Shown: positions 45,801 through 57,437, counted from the stretch's first letter. The stretch: DNA of 64,000 bases from Pseudomonas marginalis (GCF_024169655.1 NZ_JALJWV010000001.1:2919001-2983000), one strand, 5' to 3'. Numbers and translations are program-made. The notes: generated by a model not told the origin, from the sequence alone.

Positions 45801-46806
45801 CGATCTGCTCGGTGCCGAGCGACAGAGTCAGGCCCAGCAGGCCACCGAGCAGCAAAGCCGGCAGGCACTCGAAGCCGAGCAGAAAAGCCTGGTGGCGCAA
45901 CGGGCTGAGCTCAAGCAGAGCATTGCCACACTGCAGGCCACCGCGGCCGTGGTGGAATTGTCCGCCGCGCCGTCACAGGTCAACCTCGGCGCCCGTTCGC
46001 TGCCCCAGCAGACGCGCCTGACGCTGCAATGCAGTGGCCGTTCGACGGTGCTGGATAACTTCAACTTTCCCACCAGCGCCAGCTTCGTCTGGGCACCCGG
46101 AGCCTGTTCCGATGTTGCCCTGGAGATCAGCTTCGCCAACTTCAAGCTGACCCGGCACTGGACCGGAGACCGGGCGTTCGTGGACTTCCTGCGGTTGTTC
46201 AACGGTGGGCAACACACCTTCAGCGCCGATGATTTTCCGAGCCAGCGTAACTTGATGGGCAGTGAGAACCTTATCGGCATTCAACTGACCTACCGCCAGG
46301 AAGGCGAACAGGTATTGATGGACAAGTACAGCCAGGCCGACCAATTGCAGCGCCAGGCCACCATCCTCGATGCACAGCTGAATGGCATCGCCGAGCAGTT
46401 GACGGCGATGGATGCCCAGGCGGCCGCGACGAATGTCCGTCTGGCCGCCCTCGGTTCGCCCACCGAGCAGGGGGTCGCGAGTATTCAACCGCCGACCCAG
46501 ATTGCCTGGTGCTGGACGCCCCGGCCCGTGGCAACAGGTCTGTCGGCAGGTGAAGGGATACGTTTGGATCTTGGCACCTATGGCAACGAGACGCGCTTGA
46601 AGAACCTTGAGGCGCAGTTGCATACCCTGGGCTTGACCAGTCGGCGCGAAGCCGCGCAGGGGATAACGGGTGACAAGGTGACGCGGTTGCTGGTGTTGGC
46701 GCTGCGTGACGACGCGGCGGCACAACGGACGATTCGCGACATTCTGCGCAAAATGGGCGTGAGCGCCACACTCGACAGTGCCGCCGCCAGTAAGGTCGAC
46801 CTGTGA
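42868..46806 (+). CDS. tssM: Type VI inner-membrane protein TssM (IcmF) with degenerate Walker A
   Basis: A 1312-residue IcmF/TssM of full length. Two TM segments are near 7-28 and 32-52 and a third at about 390-412 ([15 protein letters not shown]). A large periplasmic domain ends in the C-terminal beta part that contacts TssJ. The cytoplasmic nucleotide-binding segment reads GESDSGTRR (113-121) where a canonical Walker A has GxxGxGKT, so the essential lysine is absent. The protein may not hydrolyse ATP, as in other TssM that lack the motif. It is coupled to tssL (1-bp overlap) and to the following sensor kinase (TGATG). Confidence 0.96.
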   Translation: MLKKAGVLLLWAVLLVCIVLLLWGLALYENWPLWYVPVIFIVALLLVFCLRGVGRRWYAWRLRRRMNSELPQSRDEAPALDQDWNSGVQMLRQSRLSRLGSPLYVLPWFLTLGESDSGTRRLLGNSGLTSALRSTHGGKPAASTGTLDWWFLERGVIIDPAGRMAEGNSDAGPEWRRLLYWLLRSRRREPLNGVLLVIDCQRLLSDSDARLAEQGHNLRRRLDDLVKVFGARLPVYFIITGAEALPGFTQWASALTPPQREQPFGLLSLQRTGAAQVFLEEMFSGIGQRLFDLRIELGVRGLPDDEAFSLPERIVDLRSRLQHLLLPAFDANPYSELPLLCGLFLTANGQEADGTSEGWFSHELLGQQLPAQRHAYQPIDSWHRWRRLLAHAAVLGWLGLCVGFGALLVYADHHTEAVLTEAMDEPPAAEDFDGGLETDLDALRRFRQALISLSAQQQGGWHGLLPFSRHIEQVQEHYRSDYVRLFDREIRTPVFDGVISQNLRGALNSGDPRLIAAYAEYLVRRINLLDARLNNQSMDNLPLPGSEVGFLNLTYGSKQATSAGQLVTLGSSYRSYLEWQTDMAQMQGQRAALLGQLESMGLEGRPLTWLKAWAELQDNLPPIRLAEYWSDSDNPGLSLSGAYTSQGHTAIFAFMDELGLASRDSALWETQRVKFLDQYRSDTQDAWYRFLQGSLLSAQTRLKNRGDWQLALSVVGTPNDPFLKLLHRSAERFALIPVEQRTPWANRAVSLDRLLELASNNDLHAEAGALGSLKITNALGGDVLKGMANGGSIEGGVNGLRDELTQARALARFQQLMKGVVADLQKSDAQAFQVAVDTWGFGADPAVKSAPLWEADSVRSALIQALKGPDPREDVVWSLATGQLDFASHYASEVAACRLQSDWSGQLLSSIQGVQDPVMLNELLYGERGQLPAFMNGAVKTFVQRDVQRYSGREALGVQIPLTGAFYAYVSRMQHARNDLLGAERQSQAQQATEQQSRQALEAEQKSLVAQRAELKQSIATLQATAAVVELSAAPSQVNLGARSLPQQTRLTLQCSGRSTVLDNFNFPTSASFVWAPGACSDVALEISFANFKLTRHWTGDRAFVDFLRLFNGGQHTFSADDFPSQRNLMGSENLIGIQLTYRQEGEQVLMDKYSQADQLQRQATILDAQLNGIAEQLTAMDAQAAATNVRLAALGSPTEQGVASIQPPTQIAWCWTPRPVATGLSAGEGIRLDLGTYGNETRLKNLEAQLHTLGLTSRREAAQGITGDKVTRLLVLALRDDAAAQRTIRDILRKMGVSATLDSAAASKVDL

Positions 46807-49800
46807 TGAAGGGCTGGCGTGCTTCATTGGCGCTGCGCATTACCTGTGTGCTGGCGCTGGTTCTGGCGTTGAGTTGGTGCGTGGCCGCCGGGCTTAGCGC
46901 GTGGCGCACGTATGAACAACTGCAAGGCAAGGCGCTGGACGATCTCGGCCAGCGCCTTGCCTTGCTCTCCAGTGTGGACAATGACGATTTTCGCGACGCG
47001 GAGGAGGGCGCCAGACGACTGATGACGCGCTGGAACAGCGGCGCGGCAAACGAGTTTGGCGGCAACATTTTCCAGCGCAGCACCCTGCATTGGGTGCTCA
47101 ATCCGCCCGCGCAGGGCGTTGCGGACAACGCCGCGGCCACTGATCGGTTGGCCCGCGCCGCTTCCGCTGCCGAAGCATTCGGTACGGCCGGCCAGGCGAT
47201 GACGGTCGATACGTTTTTCTATTTTCCCGACGCTGGGGCGGCTTTTTCCACGCAAGTCGATATTCCGTCGGGTTTCGCCCAGGCCCGGGCAACTCATTTG
47301 CGCGCGCTGTTCGACGGACTGCCGACAGATGGGCCTCAGGTTGTCTGGGACGGGCCTTATTACGAGCCGTCGCTGGGCCGCCAGTTGATCAGCGTTGCGG
47401 TGGTCGCCCGGGATGTATCGGGCAAACCCTTGTTCATGACGGGCTATGAATTGAAGCTGGATGAGCGGTTGGCCCGTATCGGGCAGTTGCTCAATGGCTA
47501 TCCCACCCTGTTGCTGGATGCGCAAGGTCAGCGTATTGCCGATCTTTCCGGCAATACGCTGGAGGCGGTTTCCCGCGACAGGCTCAAGCAACTGATCGCG
47601 GATTTGCCGGCCGCAGCCGGCTTCCCACAGATCGGTCGCTTCGACGCCGACACGCCGATGATCGTCGCTCACCTGCAGCAACCGGATTGGTATCTGTTGA
47701 CGCTTTATCCGCAAGCGCAACTGCGCGCTGGCGCGTTGGGCCTGATTCTAGCCGAGATACCTTTTGCGATTGTCGGCTTCATCCTCTTGGCCCTTGGTTT
47801 ACTCTGGGTGTTGCATCGCCAGTTGGCGCAGCCGCTGGCCCGGTTTGCGCGGGAAATCGAAGAGACCGCTCGCGGCGACGACCTGTCGCGTCGTTTGCCA
47901 GAGGCGCGCGCCGATGAGTTGGGACGCTTCGCCAGGGCGTACAACCGCTTGCTCGATGCGTTGCAGGCCGAGCAGGCCGGGCTAGAGCACCTGGTGGAGG
48001 TCCGCACTCAGGAACTGCAGGGCGCCCGGGATATGGCCAACCAGGCCAACCAACTCAAGGGGCAGTTCCTGGCCAACATGAGTCACGAAATCCGTACCCC
48101 GATGAACGCCGTCATCGGCATGAATCACTTGCTGGCGGATACGCCGCTCACGGCTCAACAGCAACATTTTGTCACGGCCATCCGTGAGAACTCCGAAGCC
48201 CTGCTGGCGCTGATCAGCGACATCCTGGACTTCTCCAAAATCGAGTCGGGTAACCTGAATATCGAGCAGGTCGAGTTCGATCTGACCGAAGTGCTGGAAG
48301 ACGTCACCGAACTGTTGGCGCCGCGCGCGGCGGAAAAGGGCCTGCGCATGATCTGTCATATTGCCACTAATGTACCGGGGCAAGTGATCGGTGATCCGTG
48401 GCGACTGCGGCAGATTCTGCTCAATCTCCTGAGTAACGCTGTCAAGTTCACCGCCAGCGGCTCGATTCGCCTGCTGGTCTGGCGGGGGGAGGGCGACCTG
48501 CTCGGATTTCAGGTGATCGATACCGGCATCGGCATCGCGCCGTCCGCACAGCGTTCGGTGTTTGAGGCGTTTTTGCAGGCCGATGCCTCCACCACCCGAA
48601 ACTACGGCGGTACCGGGTTGGGCTTGTCCATCAGCCAGCGCCTGGCCGGGATGATGGGCGGCGGTATCGAGTTGCACAGCCAACCGGATGTGGGTTCGAC
48701 CTTCGCGCTGACCTTGCCCTTGCCGCAATGCCCGGCGCGTGCGGCCGACGCCCCTCGGTTGTGGGGGCTGCGAACCCTGGTGGTGGATGAGCACGCCGAT
48801 GAGCGTGGGGCATTGATGGAGATGCTCGGCCAGTGGCAGATGCTGTGCCAGGGCGCAGCGTCCGCGGAAGAAGCATTGAGCCTGATGCACGAGCAGGCGC
48901 AGTTGGGGGTCAGGTTCGACTTGGTATTGGTCAATTGGCGCCTGCCGATGGTCGATGGCGTCGAGTTCGCCGACCTGTGCCGTGCAGCGCCGGCGTTGGC
49001 AACCGCGCGCATCGTGCTGATGGCCTCGCAGGTGGAATCACTGCCGTCTGCCGATGAACTGCGCGCCCATGGCCTGGCCGCGTGCGTTGTCAGGCCGCTG
49101 CGTCGTCAGCATTTCTATCGGACCTTGTGCGAGGTGCAGAGCGGCGCAACGCCGACGCTCTGCGAAACAGCATCGCCGTTGCGCAGTCTGGAACGGCATG
49201 ATTTCGGCCTGGATGTGCTGGTGGTCGATGACATCGCCACCAATCGCGAGATTACTCAGTTGTTCCTAGAGCGTTTCGGCCATCGCGTCGTTCATGCCCG
49301 CGACGGTGTCGAGGCACTGGAGATACTCGGTCGGAAGATTTTCGACGCGGTCTTGATGGACGGGCAAATGCCGCGAATGGATGGCATGGAGGCTGTTCGT
49401 CAATTGCGTTCGGGGCAGTGCTCAGTGCTGGATGAGGATGTTTACGTGATTGCCTTGACCGCCAACGCCATGAGCGGTGACCGGGAGCGTTTCATCGAAG
49501 CCGGCGCCAACGACTATCTCGCCAAGCCCGTGTTACCGATGCAGCTGTTCGATGCGATCACGCAAGTGATCGTGCGGCAGCAGGCACGCGGGATGGAGTT
49601 GCGCAGCGCAGAGCCCTCGGCACCGAGCCTGGCGAGGCCCGTGCCGACCCTGATGCCACTCCAGGAACAGGATCCACTCCGGGCCCCGCGTCTGCAGCGT
49701 TTATTCATGGCGGACTGCCAGGCCTTGCTGGCTCGGCTCAAGGAGGCGGTCGCGCAGGTCGATCATGCCGAGGCGGCGCGTATCGCCCATAGCCTCAAGG

Positions 49801-49985
49801 GAAGCGCCGGGCAATTCGGTGAAGCGGCGTTGGAGGCGTCGGCGGCGTTGATGGAACAGGCCGCTGCTGACGCGGATATCGCCACGATGGTCGCTGCGCT
49901 GTTGCAACTGGAAATGCATGGTCTGACCCTGGCTGCGCGTCAGCCCGGCCCCTCTGAAAAAACTGGAAAGCCTGACGATGTCTGA
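46806..49985 (+). CDS. Hybrid sensor histidine kinase/response regulator with Hpt, T6SS-coupled
   Basis: A 1059-residue membrane hybrid kinase. TM1 is about 8-30, a periplasmic sensor domain lies at 31-305, TM2 about 312-333, HAMP about 334-392, HisKA with His427 (NMSHEIRTP), and HATPase about 535-645 ([19 protein letters not shown]). Receiver 1 (about 660-770) has Asn710 (LVNWRLP) where the phosphoacceptor Asp should be. Receiver 2 (about 795-915) has Asp852 ([11 protein letters not shown]), and the Hpt has His995 ([13 protein letters not shown]). Receiver 1 is thus a pseudo-receiver, and the phosphorelay is His427-Asp852-His995 to a separate regulator. The ATG at 46806 overlaps the tssM stop. 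It presumably controls the T6SS. Confidence 0.94.
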   Translation: MKGWRASLALRITCVLALVLALSWCVAAGLSAWRTYEQLQGKALDDLGQRLALLSSVDNDDFRDAEEGARRLMTRWNSGAANEFGGNIFQRSTLHWVLNPPAQGVADNAAATDRLARAASAAEAFGTAGQAMTVDTFFYFPDAGAAFSTQVDIPSGFAQARATHLRALFDGLPTDGPQVVWDGPYYEPSLGRQLISVAVVARDVSGKPLFMTGYELKLDERLARIGQLLNGYPTLLLDAQGQRIADLSGNTLEAVSRDRLKQLIADLPAAAGFPQIGRFDADTPMIVAHLQQPDWYLLTLYPQAQLRAGALGLILAEIPFAIVGFILLALGLLWVLHRQLAQPLARFAREIEETARGDDLSRRLPEARADELGRFARAYNRLLDALQAEQAGLEHLVEVRTQELQGARDMANQANQLKGQFLANMSHEIRTPMNAVIGMNHLLADTPLTAQQQHFVTAIRENSEALLALISDILDFSKIESGNLNIEQVEFDLTEVLEDVTELLAPRAAEKGLRMICHIATNVPGQVIGDPWRLRQILLNLLSNAVKFTASGSIRLLVWRGEGDLLGFQVIDTGIGIAPSAQRSVFEAFLQADASTTRNYGGTGLGLSISQRLAGMMGGGIELHSQPDVGSTFALTLPLPQCPARAADAPRLWGLRTLVVDEHADERGALMEMLGQWQMLCQGAASAEEALSLMHEQAQLGVRFDLVLVNWRLPMVDGVEFADLCRAAPALATARIVLMASQVESLPSADELRAHGLAACVVRPLRRQHFYRTLCEVQSGATPTLCETASPLRSLERHDFGLDVLVVDDIATNREITQLFLERFGHRVVHARDGVEALEILGRKIFDAVLMDGQMPRMDGMEAVRQLRSGQCSVLDEDVYVIALTANAMSGDRERFIEAGANDYLAKPVLPMQLFDAITQVIVRQQARGMELRSAEPSAPSLARPVPTLMPLQEQDPLRAPRLQRLFMADCQALLARLKEAVAQVDHAEAARIAHSLKGSAGQFGEAALEASAALMEQAAADADIATMVAALLQLEMHGLTLAARQPGPSEKTGKPDDV

Positions 49986-50625
49986 GTGCCGTTTACTGCT
50001 GGTGGATGATCACGCAATGATTCGCGAAGGGTTGTGTGCGCTGCTGGCCGGTGTGCCTGAGCTGAGCGTGGCGGGCGAGGCCGAAGATGGTCAGCAAGCC
50101 GTTGCCATGTGCCGCGCCTTGCAACCCGATCTGGTGTTGATGGACCTGAATATGCCGTTGCTCGATGGCGTCTCGGCCCTGACCCTGATCGCCAGGCGCT
50201 GGCCGGCCATCCTGATCATCGCCCTGACTTCCACAGTCTCCGAACATAACGCCGCGCTGGCGCTGGAGGCCGGCGCGGTCGGCTATGTGCTCAAGCGCAG
50301 CCGGCGCGAAGATTTGCTCCAGGCCATCGCCCAGGTACGCGCGGGGCGAATCTATATCGATTCCGGTCTCGATGCCGCTCAAGTCATGGCGCTACGCGGC
50401 GCCGGGCACGCGGCCAGCGGTGTCAGCCTGACCGGACGAGAACGCCAGGTCTTGAAGCTCGTCGCCGAAGGCGCGCGTAATCGAGACGTTGCCGAGATCT
50501 TGTGTATAGGCCTCAAAACCGTAGAGACCCATCGGCTCAACCTGATGAAGAAACTGGACGCACACAACGCTGCCGATATGACCCAGTGGGCCTATCGGCT
50601 CGGTCTGCTTGGAGAGGATCAATAA
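49978..50625 (+). CDS. LuxR/NarL-family response regulator at end of T6SS locus
   Basis: A 215-residue regulator. Receiver domain: VDDH, phosphoacceptor Asp56 in [11 protein letters not shown], Lys in [10 protein letters not shown]. LuxR-type [40 protein letters not shown]. It overlaps the hybrid kinase by 8 bp and is therefore its likely partner, receiving phosphate from the Hpt domain. Its DNA target is not visible here, but the T6SS operon in which it lies is the obvious candidate. Confidence 0.94.
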   Translation: MSECRLLLVDDHAMIREGLCALLAGVPELSVAGEAEDGQQAVAMCRALQPDLVLMDLNMPLLDGVSALTLIARRWPAILIIALTSTVSEHNAALALEAGAVGYVLKRSRREDLLQAIAQVRAGRIYIDSGLDAAQVMALRGAGHAASGVSLTGRERQVLKLVAEGARNRDVAEILCIGLKTVETHRLNLMKKLDAHNAADMTQWAYRLGLLGEDQ

Positions 50626-50701
50626 CCCGTTGGGCAAAGGCGGTTGGCTTTTTGATTGGCGCGGGGACACCGGCGTAAGTCAGCCCGCGCGCTGAACAAC
50701 A

Positions 50702-53700
50702 TCATGACGAAGAATCAATTTTGAACAATTTGTAGACGACGACAAAGAACACCGGTACGAAGAAAATCGCAAGCAATGTCCCAGAGAGCATGCCGCCAAT
50801 CACCGCCGTTCCCAGTGCGTGCTGTGCGCCGGCGCCGGCGCCACTGCCGAGGACCATGGGCAGTACGCCCAGAATGAAGGCAAGCGACGTCATCAGAATG
50901 GGGCGTAAACGCATCCTGACCGCTTCAAGCGCTGCCTCAATGAGCCCCTTGCCGTGCTCGTGAATCTCCTTGGCGAACTCGACGATGAGAATGGCGTTTT
51001 TCGATGCGAGCCCGATGGTGGTCAGTAAACCGACCTGGAAATACACGTCGTTCATCTTCCACGTCAGGATGGCACCGACCAGTGCGCCGAGCACGCCTAA
51101 GGGGACGACCAGAATCACCGACATCGGTATCGCCCAACTCTCGTACAACGCTGCCAGACAAAGGAACACAATCAGGATCGACAAGCCGTAGAGCAGCCCG
51201 GTGCGGCCCGTTGAGGCTTTTTCCTGGAGCGACAAACCTGTCCACTCGTAGCCAAAGCCTGCTGGCAGTTGGGCCATGGCGTCTTCGACAATCGCCAGCG
51301 CCTCGCCGCTTGAGGCTTTCCCCGGCATCGCCATGCCAAGTATCTCCACTGACGGCGAACCGTTGTAGCGCTCCAGCTTGGGCGATCCTGACGCCCAGTG
51401 CGCCGTGGCAAACGCGGTGAACGGCACCATGGTTCCTGCGCTGTTGCGGACATACCAGCGACCGATGTCCTTAGGCAACATGCGGAACTGAGCATCCCCC
51501 TGGAGCATGACTTTTTTGACCCGGCCCTGATCAAGAAAGTCGTTTACGTAAGTGCTCCCCCATGCGGTTGAAAAGGTATCGTTGATATCGGACATCGAAA
51601 GCCCGAGCGTGCCCGCTTTGTGGTGATCGATATCCAGGCGAAACTCTGGCGCGTCCTCTTGCCCGTTGGCCCGAACTGCGACCAATCGCGGATCTTTGCT
51701 GAGAATTTCAAGCAGTTGGTTACGGGCTTTCATCAAGGCTTCATGGCCAAGGTTTGCACGATCCTGAAGCATGAGGTCAAAACCCGTTGCATTGCCCAGT
51801 TCCGATACCGCGGGTGGGGCGAACGGGATGATCTGCGCATCCCTGACCTTGGCGAAGTAAGCCCATGCCCTGGCCGTCACGCTGTTGACGCTAAGGGATT
51901 CGTCACGGCGCTCGTCCCATGGCCGCAGCTTGATGAATGCCAGGCCAGTGTTTTGGCCATTGCCTGCGAAACTGAATCCGGAGACGGTGAAAATGCCCGC
52001 AACCGCCTCTTTCTCATCCACGAGAAAATGCTGCTCGACTTGTTTGAGCGCGTCATTGGTGCGGGCTGCAGTCGCGCCGGGTGGAAGCTGTATCAGCGCA
52101 AAGAGCGTGCCTTGATCCTCGTCGGGCAGAAAACCCACCGGGATTTTGAGGAAGGCGCCGACAACCAAGATCAGGAGCGCGGCGTAGATGAGCATATAGC
52201 GTTTGGGCCTGCTCAACATATGGTTCACGCCACCCTGATAGTGGCGGCTGCCGCGTTCGAACGTCCGGTTGAACCAGCCGAAGAAACCGCGCTGGATCAG
52301 CTCATGTCCACGATCGATCGGTTTGAGCAGCGTGGCACAGAGTGCGGGCGTCAGAATCATTGCGACGAGAATGGACAACACCATCGCCGACACGATCGTG
52401 ATGGAGAACTGGCGGTAAATCACCCCCGTCGAGCCGCCGAAGAACGCCATGGGGATGAACACGGCGGCCAGCACCAGTGCGACGCCGACCAGCGCCCCGG
52501 TGATCTGCCCCATGGATTTGCGGGTTGCCTCCTTGGGTGACAAGCCTTCTTCGCTCATGACCCGCTCGACGTTCTCCACCACCACGATGGCATCGTCGAC
52601 CAACAGCCCGATCGCCAACACCATCGCAAACATCGTCAGGGTGTTGATGCTGAAGCCGAATACCGCAAGTACGCCGAACGTGCCGAGCAACACCACCGGA
52701 ACGGCAATCGTGGGAATGAGGGTTGCGCGAAAATTTTGCAAAAACAGGTACATCACCAGAAATACCAGCACGATCGCTTCGACCAACGTGCGCACGACTT
52801 CTTCTATGGAAATGCGCACGAAAGGGGTCGTGTCATACGGCTTCTGTACCTGAACACCCTCCGGGAAAAAGGGTTTGAACTCATCAATCCGCGCGTCGAT
52901 GGCCTTGACCGTATCGAGTGCGTTGGCGCCCGGAGCGAGTTTGATGGCCAGACCGGCAGCCGGTTTGCCATTGAACCGACTGGCGTTACTGTAGCTTTCG
53001 CTGCCCAGTTCGATCCGTGCGACGTCGCGCAAACGCACCTGGGCGCCGTCGGTCTGCGTGCGCAGTAAGATGTCCTCAAACTCGGCGGCACTGCGAAGTT
53101 GAGTCTGAGAGGTAATGGTCGCATTGAGTTGCTGGTTGCCGGACGCCGGCAGCGCGCCGAGTTGCCCGGATGACACCTGCACGTTCTGCGCTTGGATCGC
53201 GTCCTTTACATCCAGCGGCGTCAGGCTGAAGTTTTCCAGCTTGTCGGGATCGAGCCATATCCGCATGGCATATTGCGCACCGAATAACGTGGTATCGCCA
53301 ACCCCATCGACCCTTCCGATCGCGTCCTGGATGTTGGCCGAGACATAGTTCGAGAGATCGGCACCGTTCATTCGGCCATCTTCGGAGGTGAAGGCCAGGA
53401 TATTCAGAAAGTTGGTGGACGATTTGACGACCTGCACGCCCTGTTGCTGAACCTGCGTGGGGAGCAGGGGAGTCGCCAGTGCGAGCTTGTTCTGCACCTG
53501 TACCTGCGCAGTGTCAGGATCCGTGCCGTTTTCAAAGGTCAGCGTAATCGTGACGGAGCCATTGGATTCGCTCGTTGACGCAATGTAGCTCAGGCGATCC
53601 AGGCCCTTCATTTTCTGTTCGATGACTTGAGTGACCGTATCCTCCAGGATTTTTGCCGACGCACCGGGGTAGGTCGCGGTAATCGCGATGGCGGGCGGTG

Positions 53701-53815
53701 CAATAGTCGGGTATTGCGCAATGGGCAGCGTCAGGATCGACAACACACCGACAAGCATGACGATGATGGCCAGCACCCAGGCAAAAATCGGGCGATCAAT
53801 AAAAAAACGTGCCAT
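50702..53815 (-). CDS. RND multidrug efflux permease (HAE1 family)
   Basis: A 1037-residue inner-membrane proton-driven drug pump of the AcrB/MexB type. Twelve TM segments are expected, with N-terminal [20 protein letters not shown]. The proton-relay Asp pair lies in [16 protein letters not shown] (near 406-407), and two periplasmic porter domains have [20 protein letters not shown] repeats. Length is normal. It works as a trimer with the adaptor 15 bp upstream and an outer-membrane factor. The substrate cannot be named. It is transcribed from the divergent promoter at 55067-55095. Confidence 0.95.
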   Translation of the reverse strand: MARFFIDRPIFAWVLAIIVMLVGVLSILTLPIAQYPTIAPPAIAITATYPGASAKILEDTVTQVIEQKMKGLDRLSYIASTSESNGSVTITLTFENGTDPDTAQVQVQNKLALATPLLPTQVQQQGVQVVKSSTNFLNILAFTSEDGRMNGADLSNYVSANIQDAIGRVDGVGDTTLFGAQYAMRIWLDPDKLENFSLTPLDVKDAIQAQNVQVSSGQLGALPASGNQQLNATITSQTQLRSAAEFEDILLRTQTDGAQVRLRDVARIELGSESYSNASRFNGKPAAGLAIKLAPGANALDTVKAIDARIDEFKPFFPEGVQVQKPYDTTPFVRISIEEVVRTLVEAIVLVFLVMYLFLQNFRATLIPTIAVPVVLLGTFGVLAVFGFSINTLTMFAMVLAIGLLVDDAIVVVENVERVMSEEGLSPKEATRKSMGQITGALVGVALVLAAVFIPMAFFGGSTGVIYRQFSITIVSAMVLSILVAMILTPALCATLLKPIDRGHELIQRGFFGWFNRTFERGSRHYQGGVNHMLSRPKRYMLIYAALLILVVGAFLKIPVGFLPDEDQGTLFALIQLPPGATAARTNDALKQVEQHFLVDEKEAVAGIFTVSGFSFAGNGQNTGLAFIKLRPWDERRDESLSVNSVTARAWAYFAKVRDAQIIPFAPPAVSELGNATGFDLMLQDRANLGHEALMKARNQLLEILSKDPRLVAVRANGQEDAPEFRLDIDHHKAGTLGLSMSDINDTFSTAWGSTYVNDFLDQGRVKKVMLQGDAQFRMLPKDIGRWYVRNSAGTMVPFTAFATAHWASGSPKLERYNGSPSVEILGMAMPGKASSGEALAIVEDAMAQLPAGFGYEWTGLSLQEKASTGRTGLLYGLSILIVFLCLAALYESWAIPMSVILVVPLGVLGALVGAILTWKMNDVYFQVGLLTTIGLASKNAILIVEFAKEIHEHGKGLIEAALEAVRMRLRPILMTSLAFILGVLPMVLGSGAGAGAQHALGTAVIGGMLSGTLLAIFFVPVFFVVVYKLFKIDSSS

Positions 53816-53831
53816 GGTATTTACCCGCTGC

Positions 53832-55016
53832 TCAATGAAGGTCGGAAGGTGCAGTTGCCTGTGTCACGGACGGTGCCTGCCACGGTACGGTCTTGACCGT
53901 CACACCTGGGGCCGCGCGCTGCAGCCCATCAATGACCAATTGATCACCGGCATTCAGCCCACTGCGAATCAGCCACTGATCGCCGATAGCCCGGTCGGTT
54001 TCCAGATCTCGTCGCTCGAGTTTGTCGTCCTTGCCCACCACGTAAGCCTGCGGTTTGCCTGTGCTGTCCCTCGATACCGCTTGCTGGGGAACCAGCAGGC
54101 CTTGATCCTTGACACCCTCTTCAAGGACGGCGCGGACATACATCCCAGGAAGCAGGGTGGCGTTGGGATTGGGAAAGATCGCGCGAAGGGTGATGGCCCC
54201 GGTGTCTTGATCCACCGTCACATCCGAAAATTCAAGCGAGCCTTCCAGGGGGTAAAAGCTGCCGTCTTCGAGTCGCAGCCTGACTTTGGCCGCGCTCGTA
54301 CCGCTTTTTTCCAGATCGCCTTGGGCCATTGCTTTCTTGAGACGCAGTAGTGCGACGCTCGGCTGCGTGACGTCCACGTAGATGGGATCAAGCTGCTGGA
54401 TGGTTGCCATGGCCGTGCTCTGACTGGCCGTGACCAATGCGCCTGGCGTGATACTGGATTTGCCGATGCGTCCTGAGATAGGGGCATCGACGCGGGTGTA
54501 GGCCAGATTGATGCGACTGCTTTCGACATTGGCCCTGGCCGATGAAACATCCGCCTCGCCTTCGCCCACGGAAGCCACCGCGTCGTCGTAATCCTGTCGA
54601 CTTATGGCATTGACGGCGGACAGCTCCTTGTAGCGATCACGCTTGAGTCGTGTGGAGATGAGGGTTGCCTGGGCCTTGGCCAATGCCGCGACATTGTTTT
54701 CATAGGTGGCTTTGTAGGTCGCTGGGTCAATCGAGTAGAGCACCTGGCCCGCCTTGACGTCGCTGCCCTCGGTGAAGCTGCGCTTGAGCACGATTCCGTT
54801 GACCTGAGGCCTCACCTCTGCGATCAGAAACGGCACCGTCCGTCCAGGAAGCTCGGTGGTAAACACCACGCGTTGTGGCTGCACAGAGAGCGTACCCACT
54901 TCAGGCGTACCTGCGGCCAGTGGTGCGCCGCCTGGCGGTTTGCCACAGGCCGCCAAGACACTGATTGACGCGATGACCACCACTGACATGAGGCGCTTCG
55001 GGTATGCAAGGCACAT
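53832..55016 (-). CDS. RND efflux periplasmic adaptor (membrane-fusion lipoprotein)
   Basis: A 394-residue adaptor. A lipoprotein signal with lipobox LAAC-GK leads to the beta-barrel/lipoyl region [24 protein letters not shown] coiled-coil hairpin (about 100-165) and the second lipoyl half [15 protein letters not shown] follow, with the membrane-proximal domain at the C-terminus. It links permease and outer-membrane factor in the periplasm. The ATG at 55016 is preceded by GGAG at 6 bases; the longer frame starting TTG at 55034 has none. Confidence 0.95.
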   Translation of the reverse strand: MCLAYPKRLMSVVVIASISVLAACGKPPGGAPLAAGTPEVGTLSVQPQRVVFTTELPGRTVPFLIAEVRPQVNGIVLKRSFTEGSDVKAGQVLYSIDPATYKATYENNVAALAKAQATLISTRLKRDRYKELSAVNAISRQDYDDAVASVGEGEADVSSARANVESSRINLAYTRVDAPISGRIGKSSITPGALVTASQSTAMATIQQLDPIYVDVTQPSVALLRLKKAMAQGDLEKSGTSAAKVRLRLEDGSFYPLEGSLEFSDVTVDQDTGAITLRAIFPNPNATLLPGMYVRAVLEEGVKDQGLLVPQQAVSRDSTGKPQAYVVGKDDKLERRDLETDRAIGDQWLIRSGLNAGDQLVIDGLQRAAPGVTVKTVPWQAPSVTQATAPSDLH

Positions 55017-55047
55017 AGCGTGCTCCAAGGACAAAAGACATTATTAA

Positions 55048-55069
55048 CGATACCGAACTGTACGGTAAT
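55048..55069. promoter_or_regulatory. Operator copy 1 of TetR-type regulator (adaptor side)
   Basis: Read on the minus strand the core is GTACAGTTCGGTATCG, also forming TACCG-N7-CGGTA at 55051-55067. It overlaps the -10 and start of the predicted efflux promoter. It agrees with the mirror-image copy at 55099-55120 at 17 of 22 positions. Confidence 0.65.
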
Positions 55070-55095
55070 CTATTTTGACAGAAGCATTTGGTCAA
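55067..55095 (-). promoter_or_regulatory. Sigma-70-type promoter of efflux operon
   Basis: On the minus strand TTGACC (55090-55095) is followed after 17 bp by TAGATT (55067-55072). The predicted start is near 55060, about 45 bp before the adaptor ATG. The start lies within operator copy 1, so repression by steric hindrance is expected. Confidence 0.65.
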
Positions 55096-55103
55096 GTAAT
55101 AAT
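55075..55103 (+). promoter_or_regulatory. Sigma-70-type promoter of TetR gene
   Basis: TTGACA (55075-55080), 16-17 bp, then TAATAA/AATAAT (55097-55103), an excellent match. The start should be near 55109, within operator copy 2, so the regulator probably represses itself. The promoter overlaps the opposite-strand efflux promoter. Confidence 0.7.
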
Positions 55104-55120
55104 GGTACACATCGGTATCG
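55099..55120. promoter_or_regulatory. Operator copy 2 of TetR-type regulator (TetR side)
   Basis: Core GTACACATCGGTATCG on the plus strand, 14 of 16 bases identical to copy 1 read on the opposite strand. It covers the -10/start of the TetR promoter. The symmetrical placement of the two copies strongly suggests shared regulation by the TetR protein. Confidence 0.65.
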
Positions 55121-55136
55121 AAATAGGAGATTTCTT

Positions 55137-55775
55137 GTGCGGGTACTCACGGACAGTAAGCGGGACGCAATTCTTCAGGCCGCTGCAGACATTTTTCATG
55201 AGCAAGGGTTTGAAGGGGCTTCCATGGCAGGCATTGCCACGCGAGTGGGCGGTTCCAAGTCGACGCTCTATCGCTATTTTTCCTCCAAGGAGGAGTTGTT
55301 TGTTGCGGTGAGTCATCAGGCTGCCAAAGACCAGATTCTTCCAACCCTGGAAATATTGCTGGCAAGCACGGATCAGGAACTGGGCAGCGTACTTCGACGT
55401 TTCGGGGAGACGGCACTGGCGATTGTCGCGAGTGAACCGGCGATCAAAGCCATGCGCACAGTGATCAGCGAGTCAGGTCGCAGTGACATCGGCAAGCTCT
55501 TTTATGAAACCGGGCCACAGATCGCCATGAATGCCCTGGCTGAATTTTTCCGGGCGCGGATGCTCGCAGGTACGTTGCGTCAGGCTGACCCCTGCGTGGC
55601 CGCTCGACACCTCATCGCGCTCTTCGAGTCGGAGACCGTATTTCCTTGCCTGATGGGGATCAGGTCCGAGTTGTCCCGCGCCGAGCTCAAAGGAGCTGTT
55701 CAGCGTGCCGTTGACGTTTTCCTAGGTGGTTACGGCCGGGGGGATGGAAAAACAGAAACCGAAACGATTGCTTGA
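55137..55775 (+). CDS. TetR-family repressor of the efflux system
   Basis: A 212-residue TetR regulator. The N-terminal HTH (about 5-52) has SKRDAILQAAADIFHEQGFE, MAGIATRVGGSKSTLYRYF and SKEELF; the C-terminal ligand domain is helical and of the AefR/AcrR-like type. Start is GTG at 55137, with AGGAGA 7-8 bases upstream; upstream in-frame codons extend through the promoter and are unlikely. Divergent from the efflux pump with shared operators. The outer-membrane factor gene follows 81 bp downstream on the same strand. Confidence 0.93.
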   Translation: MRVLTDSKRDAILQAAADIFHEQGFEGASMAGIATRVGGSKSTLYRYFSSKEELFVAVSHQAAKDQILPTLEILLASTDQELGSVLRRFGETALAIVASEPAIKAMRTVISESGRSDIGKLFYETGPQIAMNALAEFFRARMLAGTLRQADPCVAARHLIALFESETVFPCLMGIRSELSRAELKGAVQRAVDVFLGGYGRGDGKTETETIA

Positions 55776-55855
55776 GGGGGGTTAAGTCCTCCGTATCCGT
55801 CCCAGCCGCGTTGGCGAGGGCCATTCAAACGCCATTTATTTGATAGGGCTGCGCA

Positions 55856-57295
55856 ATGAAGAAATCTCTGTTGTCTCTTGCAGTAACCGCGTTTGTGCTG
55901 GGCGGCTGCTCACTGATCCCTGACTATCAACGGCCCGCAATACCTACGGATACGCAGTACCCGAAGGGGCAGTCGTATTCGCCAGCCGTGGTGGCGGACA
56001 CTTCTGCCGCTGAGCTGGGCTGGCGCCAGTTTTTCAAGGAGCCTGGGCTTCAGCAACTGATTCAGCTATCCCTGGAAAACAATCGAGACCTCAGAGTCGC
56101 CGCACTCAATATCGAAGCGTACCGCGCCAAATACCGGATCCAGCGTGCCGACCTGCTGCCATCGATTTCCGCCGATGCCAGCGGGACTCGCCAGCGAACA
56201 CCGGCCGATCTCTCGCAGACAGGGCATACAACCACGTCAGGCCAGTATTCGGCGACACTGGGCATTAGTTCTTATGAACTGGATTTGTTCGGCCGCGTGC
56301 GCAGCCTCAGTGAAGAGGCGCTGGAAACCTACCTCTCCAGCGAAGAGGCCCGTCGCTCGACTCAAATCAGCCTGGTGGCAAGCGTTGCCAATGCGTACTT
56401 CACCTGGCAGGCGGATCAAGCACTGCTGTCGCTGACCCAAGACACCCTTAAAGCCTATGAGGAAAGCTTGGACCTCACCACGCGCAGCAGCAAAGTGGGG
56501 GTGTCTTCCGCACTGGATCTGGCACAGGCTCGCACATCGGTAGATAGCGCTCGCGTGAGTCTGGCGACCTACCAGCGACAGGTCGCCCAGGATCAGAATG
56601 ATCTGGTGTCACTGCTGGGCGCTGACTTGCCCGACAATCTTCCGCTAGCCAAGCCCTTGGGGACTGACCTGCTGGCCACCGTACCGGTTGGTTTGCCGTC
56701 GGATCTGCTGACCCGTCGTCCAGACATTATCGAGGCCGAACATACGCTGAAGGCTGCCAACGCAGACATCGGCTCAGCTCGCGCGGCGTTTTTCCCGAGC
56801 ATTACCCTGACAGCCGACGCGGGAACGTCCAGCAGCGAGCTGTCCGGCCTGTTCAAGAGCGGCTCCGGCAGTTGGCTATTCACGCCCAGTATCAGCCTGC
56901 CCATCTTTAACGCCGGCAACCTGCGGGCCAGTCTGGACTATTCGAAAATAGAGAAAGACATCAGCGTCGCCAACTACGAGAAGGCCATTCAAACCGCCTT
57001 CAAGGAAGTGTCTGACGGCCTGGCGTCGCGTAAAACCTATGTCGATCAGCTTCAGTCGCAGCGTGACTACGTTCGCGCCAGTCAGGACTACTACGCGCTT
57101 GCCGAATACCGATACCGTGTCGGGATCGACAGCAACCTCACCTTTCTGGATGCCCAGCGTTCGTTGTACAGCGCACAACAGTCCCTCATCAGTGACCAGT
57201 TGTCCCAGCTGACTAGCGAGGTCAACCTGTACAAGGCTTTAGGGGGAGGGTGGTACCCAAACACGGTCGAGAAGACTTTGAAACTCAAAGGTTGA
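55856..57295 (+). CDS. RND outer-membrane factor (NodT/OprM family lipoprotein)
   Basis: A 479-residue outer-membrane channel. Lipobox [13 protein letters not shown]; two TolC-like OEP repeats (about 60-250 and 270-465), with [38 protein letters not shown] and [25 protein letters not shown]. It completes the tripartite pump but is on the opposite strand to adaptor and permease, downstream of the TetR gene. It may therefore be co-transcribed with the repressor rather than with the pump; that is inference. Confidence 0.94.
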   Translation: MKKSLLSLAVTAFVLGGCSLIPDYQRPAIPTDTQYPKGQSYSPAVVADTSAAELGWRQFFKEPGLQQLIQLSLENNRDLRVAALNIEAYRAKYRIQRADLLPSISADASGTRQRTPADLSQTGHTTTSGQYSATLGISSYELDLFGRVRSLSEEALETYLSSEEARRSTQISLVASVANAYFTWQADQALLSLTQDTLKAYEESLDLTTRSSKVGVSSALDLAQARTSVDSARVSLATYQRQVAQDQNDLVSLLGADLPDNLPLAKPLGTDLLATVPVGLPSDLLTRRPDIIEAEHTLKAANADIGSARAAFFPSITLTADAGTSSSELSGLFKSGSGSWLFTPSISLPIFNAGNLRASLDYSKIEKDISVANYEKAIQTAFKEVSDGLASRKTYVDQLQSQRDYVRASQDYYALAEYRYRVGIDSNLTFLDAQRSLYSAQQSLISDQLSQLTSEVNLYKALGGGWYPNTVEKTLKLKG

Positions 57296-57437
57296 GTATT
57301 TGAGTCGTACTGCCCGCCTCATTGACGTACTGAGCATCGCCATAGCGGTACTTTTGAGCGCGCCTTCCTGCGCATGCCCCAGGCAACTTGTGAGATGAAT
57401 GCCGGTGGTGCTCACCATCAGGCCGTCTGCAGCCGAG

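Noticed and set aside
50659..50690. Inverted repeat GCGCGGG/CCCGCGC between the T6SS regulator and the RND permease as terminator
   Set aside because: The loop is 18 bases and neither flank has a T-run; termination there cannot be supported from sequence alone.
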